This document shows positions 34,000 through 42,058 of a stretch of DNA of 42,058 nucleotides, piece by piece (the stretch's first letter is position 1; every line of letters begins with the position of its first letter). The notes beneath the pieces are model-generated. The model did not search any database and had not been told where the DNA came from. It saw only the letters and a program-made list of their open reading frames with translations. This stretch comes from Spartobacteria bacterium AMD-G4 (GTDB lineage: Bacteria > Verrucomicrobiota > Verrucomicrobiia > Chthoniobacterales > Terrimicrobiaceae). The position numbers and the translations under genes are program-made. The DNA lies in assembly GCA_002290555.1 (NCBI GenBank), contig NEUK01000069.1, forward strand, positions 1 through 42,058, given 5' to 3'.

Positions 34000-35324
34000 A
34001 GCGCGAGTTCTTTTAACAGTGCCTTGTTGAGCCGAATCCCGGTGAGAAAATTCTCCACCGGGAAACTCTCATCCGGCGAGTGGGCGCGGCAGTCGGGCGA
34101 CGCCAGCGCCAGCAACAGCGCGGGGTGGCCGAGAATTTTTTGAAAGTCTGCGAGAATCGGGATCGATCCGCCCTCGCGCGTGAGTGCCGGTTTTTTGCCG
34201 AAGACAGCCTCCAAAGCCCGGCAAGCCGCCATTCCCTGCGCGCCCTTGGGGTCCAGAAAAAAGGGTTCGCCGCCATGCCCATCTACCATGTCGAGCTGCA
34301 CACCAGGAGGCTTGTGTTTCTCAAAATGACACCGCGCCATTTTCAAGATGGCGTCGGGATTTTGATTCGCTACCAGACGGAATGTGACCTTGAAAAATGC
34401 CTCGGCAGGAAGAACGGTTTTGGTCCCCTCGCCTTGGTAACCACCTCCGATGCCGTTGATCTCCGCCGTGGGACGCGCTCCGATGCGCTCGACCGAGGAG
34501 TAACCAGCCTCGCCCCATAGTTCGGTAACGCCAGCCTGCGCCGCGATGGCCTCATCACTCAGCGGAGATTCCGCCGCAGCCTCACGCTCCCAATGCTGCA
34601 TGGGCTGCACATCATCATAGAAACCCTCAATTGCCACACGCCCCTGCGCGTCGTGGAGGCTGGCGATGAGACGCGCCGCGGCTGTCGCGGGATTCGCCAC
34701 CGCGCCACCATAGATACCAGAGTGCAAATCATGCGATGGACCGAAAACTCTTACCTCCATGGCGGCGATACCCCTCAGAGCATAACTAAGAGTGGGGTGG
34801 CCATCGGCAGCCATGCCGGTATCCGAGATGGCAATGGCGTCACAGGCCAAATCGGCGCGGTGCTTTTCCAAAAATTCCGCCAAGTGCCCGCTGCCAACCT
34901 CCTCCTCACCCTCGATCAAAAAAATCACATTCACGGGCAAGGGCCCTTCCGCCAACGCCTCGCCGACTCCGAGAATGTGCGCGAGGATCTGTCCCTTGTT
35001 ATCGGAGGCCCCGCGGCCATAGATTCTGCCGTCGCGAATTTGCGGATCAAAGGGCGGCGTTGTCCAGAGCTCGAGCGGTTCGGGTGGCTGGACATCGTAA
35101 TGCCCATAAATCAAGACGGTTTTCTTGGAAGCATTCCGCTGCGTTTTCCCAATGACGATAGAATTTCCCGAAGTCGATTCCTTGTGGGCATTCAAACCGA
35201 TTTGCTTGAGCTTCGAAACAAGCCAATCTGCACAACGCTCCATGTCTACGGCATGAACGGATTGGGCAGAAACACTGGGAATTCGGACAAATTCGAGCAA
35301 GTCAGCAACTCGGGGATCATTCAT
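33996..35324 (-). CDS. M20-family metallo-dipeptidase
   Basis: A 442-residue peptidase. Zinc ligands and catalytic residues are visible: GHYDVQPP, YGRGASDNKGQ, catalytic Glu in IEGEEEVGSGH, Asp in ISDTGM, and the C-terminal His in CRAHSPDESFPVENF. The dimerisation domain contains FGPSHDLHSGIYGG. It resembles CNDP-type cytosolic dipeptidases; the substrate is not fixed by sequence. ATG at 35324. It is divergent from smc. Confidence 0.93.
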   Translation of the reverse strand: MNDPRVADLLEFVRIPSVSAQSVHAVDMERCADWLVSKLKQIGLNAHKESTSGNSIVIGKTQRNASKKTVLIYGHYDVQPPEPLELWTTPPFDPQIRDGRIYGRGASDNKGQILAHILGVGEALAEGPLPVNVIFLIEGEEEVGSGHLAEFLEKHRADLACDAIAISDTGMAADGHPTLSYALRGIAAMEVRVFGPSHDLHSGIYGGAVANPATAAARLIASLHDAQGRVAIEGFYDDVQPMQHWEREAAAESPLSDEAIAAQAGVTELWGEAGYSSVERIGARPTAEINGIGGGYQGEGTKTVLPAEAFFKVTFRLVANQNPDAILKMARCHFEKHKPPGVQLDMVDGHGGEPFFLDPKGAQGMAACRALEAVFGKKPALTREGGSIPILADFQKILGHPALLLALASPDCRAHSPDESFPVENFLTGIRLNKALLKELAL

Positions 35325-35435
35325 GGAAAAGCTATATGTTGTGGTTTATCAAGCTTGAATGCACAGGATGTGGGATTTTTTCCTTGCGCACGCATGCGGC
35401 ATTTTTAGGCTCTCAATACTCCTAAACGGAATCCC

Positions 35436-38400
35436 ATGTATCTGCAATCTCTGGAAATCATCGGTTTCAAATCCTTCGCCACAAAAACCGTCCTCAACTT
35501 CCACCGGGGCGTCACGGCCGTCGTCGGCCCGAATGGATGTGGCAAATCCAATGTCCTCGACGCCATCCGCTGGGTGCTCGGCGAGCAGTCGGCCAAAGCC
35601 CTGCGGGGCGGAGAGATGTCGGATGTCATTTTCAGCGGCACGGACAGTCGCCCGGCGCTTGGTATGGCCGAGGTCTCCATGACCTTCGCCGAGTGCGAAA
35701 AGGAGCTCGGCACCGAGTGGAACGAAGTCCGCATTACTCGCCGTGTGTATCGAGATGGTAAGAGCGAGTATTTTATTAACAAAACCGCCTGCCGCCTGCG
35801 CGACATCCACCAGCTCTTCATGGACACCGGTGTGGGCCGCAGCGCCTACTCGATCATGGAGCAGGGCAAGATCGATCAAATTCTGAGCAACCGCCCAGAA
35901 GACCGCCGCGCGATCTTCGAGGAGGCTGCCGGCATCACAAAATTCAAGGCGCAAAAAAAGGAGGCCCTCCGCAAGCTCGAATACGCCGAGTCGAACCTCG
36001 TGCGCGTTCAGGACATCATCAAGGAAGTGAAGCGCCAGATCGGATCCCTGCAGCGCCAGGCGGCCAAAGCACGCCGCTACCAATCCATTCTCTCCGATCT
36101 CCGGATTTTCGATACCCATCTCTCACACAAAAACTACCGGCACCTGTCAGACGAGTTGGAGACTCTTCGAAACCAACTCAACAATGGCGAAGAGTCCCGC
36201 CAAATCCACGAGGTGGAAATCGCCCAGCAGGAATCCGAACTCTCGGACTTCCGCCAGCGCCTGCAGGAACTCGAGGCCGAGGCCGGAACGATCCGCGATG
36301 GCATGCAGACCCTGCGCAATCGGATCTTTTCAGCTGAGAACCGCATCGGCACGAACCACGAACGCAGTTCCGAAGCCACTGCACTCATCGATCGCCATCG
36401 CCTCGATATCAGCCAGGCCGAGGAAAAAATCCGCACCCAGCAGGAACAGATCGAGCAGACCGACAGCCTCCTGGAGCAAATGATCGAGACGCTCCGCACG
36501 CACCAAGAAACGCTTGATGAGCATACTGCCCGCTTGAGCGCAGTTCGCGAGGAACGCATCGGCGCGGAGCGCGAACTCACCAGCCAAGGAGCGGAACTTT
36601 CAAACGCCGAGGCACGCTTGAACTCGATTCGCGGCGAGATTTCGGCGGCCACAGGACGCCGCGAATCCGGCGAAACCCGTCTTCACCTCCTCCAAAACGA
36701 AATTGAAACGGCATCACGCTCTGCTGCCGAGATTTCAGCCAACCTCGAAGATCTGAAACGCCGCTCGGACGCCGCACATCTTGCGCTCGAGCACTCCCAG
36801 ATGGAAACCGCCACGGCGATGGCCGACCATGAAAACGCGCAAAACGAGCGCCAGAGCACCGAGGCCATCCTCAACACAGCCGGCAGGGAGGCAGCCGGAC
36901 TCGAGTCGCGACTCGAGGTTTTGCGCCAACTTCAAGAGCAGGGCGAGGGTTTGGGTGAAGGCACCCAGGCTATCCTCAAAGGCCTCGACAATCCCGATTT
37001 TTTCCAGAGCGCAATCAAGGGAACCCTCGCCCAACAAATCCAAGTGGAGGAGCGCCTCATACCTGCTATCGAGGCCGCGCTGGGCTCCGCTCTGCAGGCC
37101 GTTATTTTCAAGGACCCCGGCGTGGCCGAAGCCGCTTTGGCCACTCTCAGCGGCAAGAAACTCGGCCGAGCGGCTGTGATTCCAGCCTCCTGGATTTCCG
37201 GAAGGGTTGAACAGACTTCCGAAACCTCACCAGCTCCACCTCCTCCCATTCCCTTCGGCGTATTCGGCCGGGCGAGTGATTGCGTGAAGGGGGAAGACGA
37301 AAGCTCCAACCTCGCCCGCCAACTCCTCTGCGATGTGCTCATCGTGGAGAACCTCGAAGCAGCCTTCCGCCTGCGCTCGGAAAATACCAACTTCGCGTTT
37401 GCCACGCTGGATGGAGGCTTCATCAGCCACCAAGGCATTATTCACGGCGGACAGTCCGGCGAGAATACTGGCCAGTCGATCCTCCAGCGCAAAATCCGTA
37501 TCGCAGAGCTCGAAACCTCACTGACCGACGCGACCGCGCGCATCGAGGCTCTCGCTATAGCCCGCGCCGCAGCCGCATCGGCGATGGATCAGGCCACCGA
37601 CCGGCTCAAACAAGCCCGTGAAGCCATGCAAGTGGCCCAGATCGAGACGGCCTCCACAGACAACGAACGCCGCCACGCCGAGCGCCAGTTTGCCGATGTC
37701 GAGGCCAAGCGGGCTTCGTTCCAACGCGAAACCGCCAGCATCGAGGATGGTCTCCGTGGTAGCCTTGCCCAGCTGAGTGAACTTGAAAGCCGCATCGCCG
37801 AGGCCACCTGCGCCATCGACTCCCAGCGCACCGCGCGCAGCGAGTCCGAAACCCGCATTCAGGTCGTGCGCGAGAAGGAAAGCTCCGCCTCGGATGCCCT
37901 CAATGAAGTCCGCGTTCGCGTTGCCACCGAGCGCCAGCAGCAGGAAGGTCTCCATCGCCAGCGCGGACCCATGGCAGCCCGCATCATCGAACTCAATGAA
38001 CTCCTCGATGCCCGCCGGATCGATATTACGAACTACGAGAGCCGCATCGATTCCCTCACCGCTGAAAATGCATCCCTCGAAATCTCCATTGGCGAGTGGC
38101 GCGGCGAGCTGGAATCCGAGGAATCGCGCTTGAGCGCTGTAATGGCCCAGCGCTCCGAAGTCCACGAAAGCGCCGAAGCCATCGAATCCGCCCTCCGTGC
38201 GGCACGCCAACAACTCACCCAACTCCAAGATCAGCGCAGCCGCATCGAAGTCAAAGCCGCCCAGACTGAAATGCGGAAGGAGAACATCCGCACCCATGTC
38301 TCCCAACGCTACCAACTCGAGCTCGAAGCCTTCGAGCCGGACACCTACTCCCTCATCGTCGCTCTCCGAGAGCGCAGCCAGCGCAAACCCGAGGCTACAG

Positions 38401-39278
38401 AAGGCGAACAGCCCACCGCCGAAGTCCCCGAAGAGACAGGCCGCCCCACAATAGCGATCGCATCCGAAGGCGAAGGTATCCCTTGGGACCGCATCGAAGA
38501 ATTTGTTGCAGAGCTCACCGAACGCATCGACTCCATGGGCCCAGTCAACATGGATGCCATCCAGGAATATGACGAACTCGAGGAGCGCTATATTTTCCTC
38601 GAAAAACAAAATGCCGACTTGGTCACCTCCAAAGCCGAGCTGCTTGAAGTCATCTCCAAGATCAACCAAACCACAAAGGCACTCTTTGCCGAGACCTTCG
38701 AAAAGATCCGCGAGAATTTCCAATTCATGTTTACCGAGTTGTTCGGCGGCGGCCGCGCAAACCTCCTACTCACCGATGATTCCGACCCCCTCGAGAGCGG
38801 GATCGAAATCATCGCCAAGCCCCCCGGCAAGCAGCTCCAGAGCGTCACGCTCCTCTCGGGCGGTGAACGCACCATGACAGCCGTCTCGCTCCTCTTCGCC
38901 ATCTACATGGTCAAGCCAAGCCCCTTCTGCGTGCTCGATGAAATGGACGCCCCACTCGACGAATCGAACATCACCCGTTTTATCAAAATCCTCGACCGCT
39001 TCGTAGGCCAAAGCCAGTTCGTCACCATCACTCACAACAAACGCACGATCTCCCGCGCCGATCTCCTCTACGGCGTCACCATGGAGGAACACGGCGTCAG
39101 CAAACTCGTGAGCGTCAGATTCAGCGGCAAGACCGAAGACAACTCAAAATCCTCAGAGAGCGTCGCCAAAGCCCTCGGCAAATCCGAAAATCTCGCCAGC
39201 GAAGATGCCGCCGCCATCGCCCAAGCCACGGAAAACCTCGACATTGAGACTCTCGAGCCGGAGCCAGCCATGCTCTGA
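35436..39278 (+). CDS. smc: Chromosome segregation ATPase SMC
   Basis: A 1280-residue condensin subunit. The N-terminal ATPase lobe has Walker A GPNGCGKSN at 31-39 and a Q-loop region with RITRRVYRDGKSEYFIN. Long coiled coils flank a hinge at about 500-690 (GTLAQQIQVEERLIPAIEAALG, then FATLDGGFISHQGIIHGG). The C-terminal lobe has the signature LLSGGERTMTAVSL and Walker B FCVLDEMDAPLDESN. It is slightly longer than the roughly 1190-residue average, with a Pro/Ser-rich insertion in the hinge and a Glu/Ser-rich tail. scpA and scpB are not nearby. It acts on the chromosome as a dimer. Confidence 0.97.
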   Translation: MYLQSLEIIGFKSFATKTVLNFHRGVTAVVGPNGCGKSNVLDAIRWVLGEQSAKALRGGEMSDVIFSGTDSRPALGMAEVSMTFAECEKELGTEWNEVRITRRVYRDGKSEYFINKTACRLRDIHQLFMDTGVGRSAYSIMEQGKIDQILSNRPEDRRAIFEEAAGITKFKAQKKEALRKLEYAESNLVRVQDIIKEVKRQIGSLQRQAAKARRYQSILSDLRIFDTHLSHKNYRHLSDELETLRNQLNNGEESRQIHEVEIAQQESELSDFRQRLQELEAEAGTIRDGMQTLRNRIFSAENRIGTNHERSSEATALIDRHRLDISQAEEKIRTQQEQIEQTDSLLEQMIETLRTHQETLDEHTARLSAVREERIGAERELTSQGAELSNAEARLNSIRGEISAATGRRESGETRLHLLQNEIETASRSAAEISANLEDLKRRSDAAHLALEHSQMETATAMADHENAQNERQSTEAILNTAGREAAGLESRLEVLRQLQEQGEGLGEGTQAILKGLDNPDFFQSAIKGTLAQQIQVEERLIPAIEAALGSALQAVIFKDPGVAEAALATLSGKKLGRAAVIPASWISGRVEQTSETSPAPPPPIPFGVFGRASDCVKGEDESSNLARQLLCDVLIVENLEAAFRLRSENTNFAFATLDGGFISHQGIIHGGQSGENTGQSILQRKIRIAELETSLTDATARIEALAIARAAAASAMDQATDRLKQAREAMQVAQIETASTDNERRHAERQFADVEAKRASFQRETASIEDGLRGSLAQLSELESRIAEATCAIDSQRTARSESETRIQVVREKESSASDALNEVRVRVATERQQQEGLHRQRGPMAARIIELNELLDARRIDITNYESRIDSLTAENASLEISIGEWRGELESEESRLSAVMAQRSEVHESAEAIESALRAARQQLTQLQDQRSRIEVKAAQTEMRKENIRTHVSQRYQLELEAFEPDTYSLIVALRERSQRKPEATEGEQPTAEVPEETGRPTIAIASEGEGIPWDRIEEFVAELTERIDSMGPVNMDAIQEYDELEERYIFLEKQNADLVTSKAELLEVISKINQTTKALFAETFEKIRENFQFMFTELFGGGRANLLLTDDSDPLESGIEIIAKPPGKQLQSVTLLSGGERTMTAVSLLFAIYMVKPSPFCVLDEMDAPLDESNITRFIKILDRFVGQSQFVTITHNKRTISRADLLYGVTMEEHGVSKLVSVRFSGKTEDNSKSSESVAKALGKSENLASEDAAAIAQATENLDIETLEPEPAML

Positions 39279-39345
39279 ACCCGGATTTTTTGCGGTTCTC
39301 GGGACTGTTCGATCGCAACCGCAGCAGGGCACCAAGAGAGTTTTA

Positions 39346-40134
39346 CTACCCCCTCGGAAGGGCGCCCTTTTTTTCGATGAGCGCATAGGCACTGTGGTTG
39401 TGGATGGACTCAAAATTCTCCACTTCCACGCGATACCGGATGATGTTTTCATCCGCCTCACAGCGAACAGCGACATTTCTCACGAGATCTTCGACGAAAA
39501 CCGGGTTGGCGTAAGCCTGCTCGGTGACATGTTTTTCATCCGGACGCTTGAGCAGGCTGTAAAGCTCCGCGCTGGCTGACTCCTCGGCGAGGCGCACCAT
39601 GTCTTCGATCCACATCGGCCGTTTGCAGCAGACGGACAGAGTCACATGCCCCCGCTGGTTGTGGGCTCCAGCGGCACTGATCGCTTTCGAGCAAGGACAG
39701 AGCGTGGTCACTGGAACGACGGTCGTGACGACAAAGTCCATTTCGCCATTTTCAAGAGTGGCATTGAAGCGAACGGTGTAATCCATCAACCCCACGGCAC
39801 CACTCACAGGCGCTTTTTTTCCAAGAAAAAACGGGAATTCAATCTCGAGGTGGGCGCAGCGGCTTTCAAGGCGCCGGCACATTTCCTGCAAGATATCGCG
39901 GATATTTTCCACATGGATCACAGGCCCGTGTGCGACCAGAACCTCGATGAAGCGGCTCATGTGCGTCCCCTTAAAATGATGCGGCAGGTCGACTGTGAGC
40001 TGAATGCTGGCAACCGTGCTTTGCACAGAGTGCTCCTTGTCGCGAACCTGTAGCGGGTAGCGCAGCGACTTCACTCCCACTCGATCGATCGGCAGCTGTC
40101 GGTCGTCGCGCTCGTTTTGGGTATCCTTCAACAT
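39346..40134 (-). CDS. folE2: GTP cyclohydrolase I type 2 (FolE2)
   Basis: A 262-residue enzyme converting GTP to dihydroneopterin triphosphate for folate and/or queuosine synthesis. The family features are visible: IDRVGVKSLRYPLQV, GTHMSRFIEVL, TLCPCSKAIS with the catalytic Cys, SAAGAHNQRGHVTLSV, and FVEDLVRNVA near the end. ATG at 40134 opens the conserved N-terminus; the longer frame upstream overlaps the divergent SDR gene. FolE2 enzymes often replace zinc-dependent FolE under zinc shortage; no Zur box is seen. Confidence 0.95.
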   Translation of the reverse strand: MLKDTQNERDDRQLPIDRVGVKSLRYPLQVRDKEHSVQSTVASIQLTVDLPHHFKGTHMSRFIEVLVAHGPVIHVENIRDILQEMCRRLESRCAHLEIEFPFFLGKKAPVSGAVGLMDYTVRFNATLENGEMDFVVTTVVPVTTLCPCSKAISAAGAHNQRGHVTLSVCCKRPMWIEDMVRLAEESASAELYSLLKRPDEKHVTEQAYANPVFVEDLVRNVAVRCEADENIIRYRVEVENFESIHNHSAYALIEKKGALPRG

Positions 40135-40222
40135 GTGAAAGGTATTTTTACCGCTGTATCCACGACTCCAAGTCAAAAAAAATCGTGCGAGCTTGGTCCA
40201 GTTTGTTTTTAGTGGCTCCCAT

Positions 40223-41035
40223 ATGGCAACAAGCATTTTTGATCTCTCCGAAGAAGTGGCGATAGTCATAGGAGCCACTGGCATCCTCGGGGGAAGCATG
40301 GCTGATGCCCTCGCTTCAGCCGGAGCGACCGTGGTGGTTGCGGGACGCAACACAGAGCGTGGGGTTCAACGCTCCGCTCAAATCAAAAAAAACGGCGGGC
40401 GGGCGGCATTCATCGAGTGTGATGCCACCGAGCGTGAGAGCTTGGAGGAGCTTCTCAAATCGACCACGGAGAGGTTCGGCGTCCCTTCAGTCCTCGTCAA
40501 TGCCGCTGGAGGAAATGACCCGCGCGTCACTGTGACCCCTGAAAATCCATTTTCCCGGATTACCGCAGAAGATTGGACCTCGAGCTTTGATCTCAACCTT
40601 GTGGGCGGCGCCTTGCTGCCATGCCAAGTCATCGGCCAAGCCATGGTGGATGCCGGCCGTGGCAGTATCATCAATGTGGCCAGCGCATCAGCGCACATTC
40701 CCCTGTCGCGCGTGGTGGCCTACTCGGCAGCCAAGGCAGCTGTTCTGAACCTCACCAATTTCCTCGCCCGCGAATGGGCAACGGCAGGCGTGCGGGTGAA
40801 TTCCATAACCCCCGGTTTCTTTCCTGCAGAACAAAATCTCCGCCTCCTCTTCAACCCCGACGGTTCGACCACTCCCCGCGCTGCAGCGATTCTCGGGCAT
40901 ACACCCATGGCCCGCTTCGGGGAGGCAGAAGAACTTTCGGGCGCGGTTATTTTTCTGGCCAGCCCAAATGCCAGTTCGTTCATCACAGGAACAGATATCC
41001 GCATCGACGGAGGATTCCTCTCACAAACAATCTGA
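40223..41035 (+). CDS. Short-chain dehydrogenase/reductase
   Basis: A 270-residue Rossmann enzyme. The cofactor motif is GATGILGG (17-24), with AGRN at 40-43 and NAAGGNDPR at 93-101. The active site is Ser154/156 with Tyr167 and Lys171 (YSAAK). The AGGNDP segment and length resemble SDRs annotated as D-mannonate or gluconate oxidoreductases, but the substrate cannot be assigned. ATG at 40223 gives a normal N-terminus. It is divergent from folE2 and followed by a small imperfect hairpin with TTTTT. Confidence 0.88.
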   Translation: MATSIFDLSEEVAIVIGATGILGGSMADALASAGATVVVAGRNTERGVQRSAQIKKNGGRAAFIECDATERESLEELLKSTTERFGVPSVLVNAAGGNDPRVTVTPENPFSRITAEDWTSSFDLNLVGGALLPCQVIGQAMVDAGRGSIINVASASAHIPLSRVVAYSAAKAAVLNLTNFLAREWATAGVRVNSITPGFFPAEQNLRLLFNPDGSTTPRAAAILGHTPMARFGEAEELSGAVIFLASPNASSFITGTDIRIDGGFLSQTI

Positions 41036-41059
41036 GGTGTCGGTCGACTCACTCTTTTT
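41034..41059 (+). terminator. Imperfect hairpin with U-tract after the SDR gene
   Basis: GAGGTGTCG and CGACTCACTC form a bulged stem around GT, followed by TTTTT. It overlaps the SDR stop and precedes hisG by about 37 nt. Confidence 0.35.
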
Positions 41060-41095
41060 AAATCTCCGTCTGAAACTTTAAATTACGCAGTTCAC

Positions 41096-41974
41096 ATGGC
41101 ACAAAATACTCTCACGATCGGTCTCCCCTCAGGCAGCCTTATGGAGCCGACGATCGCCCTTTTTGCAAAAGCAGGCTACGCGATTTCGGGCTCCAGCCGC
41201 TCCTACCGTCCCTCGGTGGATGACCCGGAACTTCGCATCCGTCTCCTTCGCGCCCAAGAAATAAGCCGCTACATCGAGCATGGCTATCTGGACTGCGGCA
41301 TCACCGGACACGACTGGGTGGAGGAAAACGGCTCGGACATCGAAGAGGTTGTTAAACTTCCCTACAGCAAGGCCACGGCGAATCCGACGCGCTGGGTGCT
41401 GGTTGTGCCCGAAGATTCACCGATCAAAAGCACGCAAGATCTGGATGGCAAGCGCGTCGCCACAGAGGCGGTTGGTATCACCAAGCGGTTCTTCGAGCGC
41501 GCTGGAGTGAACGCCGAAGTGGAATTTTCTTGGGGCGCCACAGAGGTCAAAGTGCCCGATCTTGTGGATGCCATTGTGGACATCACAGAGACAGGATCCT
41601 CGCTGCGCGCGAACAAGCTTCGCATCGTCGATACGCTCATGGAGTCATACCCAGCGCTGTTCGCCAACCATTCCGCATGGTCAGATGAGTGGAAGCGGCA
41701 GAAGATCGGCCACCTCGCACTCCTACTCAAAGGAGCGCTCGCCGCGCGAGATCTCGTGGGCTTGAAAATGAACCTCCCCGAGTCGGGTTTGAAAAAATTG
41801 CTTGAGGCATTGCCCGCATTACGGAATCCTACCGTTTCGCCTCTGGCCCAACCCGGATGGGTCGCCATCGAAACGGTGATCGAAGAGAAAATCGTCCGCG
41901 AGATCATTCCCAGCCTGAAAAACCTCGGCGCTGAAGGGATCATCGAGTATCCACTCAACAAAGTCGTATATTAG
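41096..41974 (+). CDS. hisG: ATP phosphoribosyltransferase, long form
   Basis: A 292-residue enzyme that starts histidine synthesis by joining ATP and PRPP. It has the HisG core LTIGLPSGSLMEPTIALFAKAGY, YIEHGYLDCGITGHDWVEE, and the PRPP site DLVDAIVDITETGSSLRAN, plus the C-terminal ACT-like regulatory domain of the long form (NPTVSPLAQPGWVAIETVIEE), so it needs no HisZ partner and is likely inhibited by histidine. No other his genes are nearby. ATG at 41096, no Shine-Dalgarno. Confidence 0.96.
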   Translation: MAQNTLTIGLPSGSLMEPTIALFAKAGYAISGSSRSYRPSVDDPELRIRLLRAQEISRYIEHGYLDCGITGHDWVEENGSDIEEVVKLPYSKATANPTRWVLVVPEDSPIKSTQDLDGKRVATEAVGITKRFFERAGVNAEVEFSWGATEVKVPDLVDAIVDITETGSSLRANKLRIVDTLMESYPALFANHSAWSDEWKRQKIGHLALLLKGALAARDLVGLKMNLPESGLKKLLEALPALRNPTVSPLAQPGWVAIETVIEEKIVREIIPSLKNLGAEGIIEYPLNKVVY

Positions 41975-41998
41975 TTTACAACGCAGTCCCGAAATCCC

Positions 41999-42058
41999 AT
42001 GGGTTCCATTAAAAAGAAGAGAAAGTCAAAAATCGCAAAACACAAACGCCGCAAGCGG
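41999..42058 (+). CDS. Small basic AURKAIP1/COX24-domain protein, cut by the window end
   Basis: Twenty codons from ATG at 41999 to the edge read MGSIKKKRKS then KIAKHKRRKR. This is the start of the tiny Lys/Arg-rich COX24-like protein (PF08213) common in Bacteroidota and PVC bacteria and thought to be ribosome-associated. The full protein is usually 30-70 residues. It lies 24 nt after hisG. Confidence 0.7.
   Translation, partial: MGSIKKKRKSKIAKHKRRKR

Noticed and set aside
37518-38723. 401-codon open frame antisense to smc
   Set aside because: Lies opposite the coiled coil of smc; Gly/Leu/Phe-rich shadow translation.
39291-39323. Hairpin TGCGGTT/AACCGCA after smc as a terminator
   Set aside because: The T-run lies before the stem on the plus strand and the minus strand reads A-rich after it, so it does not fit a terminator for smc or folE2.

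Overview
The window is a 42 kb piece of a bacterial chromosome at about 55-58% GC. It is densely packed with housekeeping genes and contains no rRNA, tRNA, insertion sequence, phage gene or CRISPR array that I could recognise. The gene content points to the PVC superphylum, most likely Verrucomicrobiota. The main reasons are a class I ribonucleotide reductase of the chlamydial type (three ATP-cone-like repeats in NrdA and no radical tyrosine in NrdB), A/T-rich start regions without Shine-Dalgarno sequences, and a small COX24-like basic protein at the right edge. The taxon is an inference; no rRNA is present to confirm it.

Left part (1-10 kb). A probable sphingolipid pair lies on the minus strand: a serine-palmitoyltransferase-like enzyme followed, with a 146-nt overlap, by a GNAT acyltransferase that may be a bacterial ceramide synthase. 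A beta-CASP metallo-hydrolase lies upstream. Next is a methyl-cycle block, metK then ahcY on the minus strand, divergent from an ArsR-methyltransferase fusion regulator of the SahR type. A 15-bp palindrome at the regulator's start codon is a good candidate operator. Acetolactate synthase follows without a small subunit.

Chaperone block (10-14.4 kb): dnaK, groES and groEL, closed by a strong terminator. After it comes a tightly overlapping three-gene unit (14.4-17.5 kb): a putative Fe-S protein (DR2241-like), a 7TM-PAS histidine kinase and a FixJ-type response regulator, followed by an outer-membrane beta-barrel gene.

Middle (19.3-28.7 kb). A minus-strand run reads nrdB-nrdA-cNMP-binding protein-exported protein-tlyA. 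Two NrdR-box-like sites 31 bp apart lie upstream of nrdB. NrdB has leucine where the radical tyrosine would be. Then come a stand-alone DUF2126 protein and a two-gene rpsJ-rplC unit that ends at a terminator instead of continuing into rplD.

Right part (29-42 kb): two divergent glycosyltransferases (one GpgS-like), a DCC thiol oxidoreductase, a short cell-wall cluster (peptidoglycan-binding protein, DUF309, L,D-transpeptidase), an M20 dipeptidase, full-length smc, folE2, an SDR oxidoreductase, long-form hisG, and the first 20 codons of the COX24-like gene. No single unknown system dominates. The most unusual items are the radical-tyrosine-less RNR with its operators, the SahR-like circuit, the Fe-S/7TM kinase/regulator operon, the spt/acyltransferase overlap and the broken S10 cluster.
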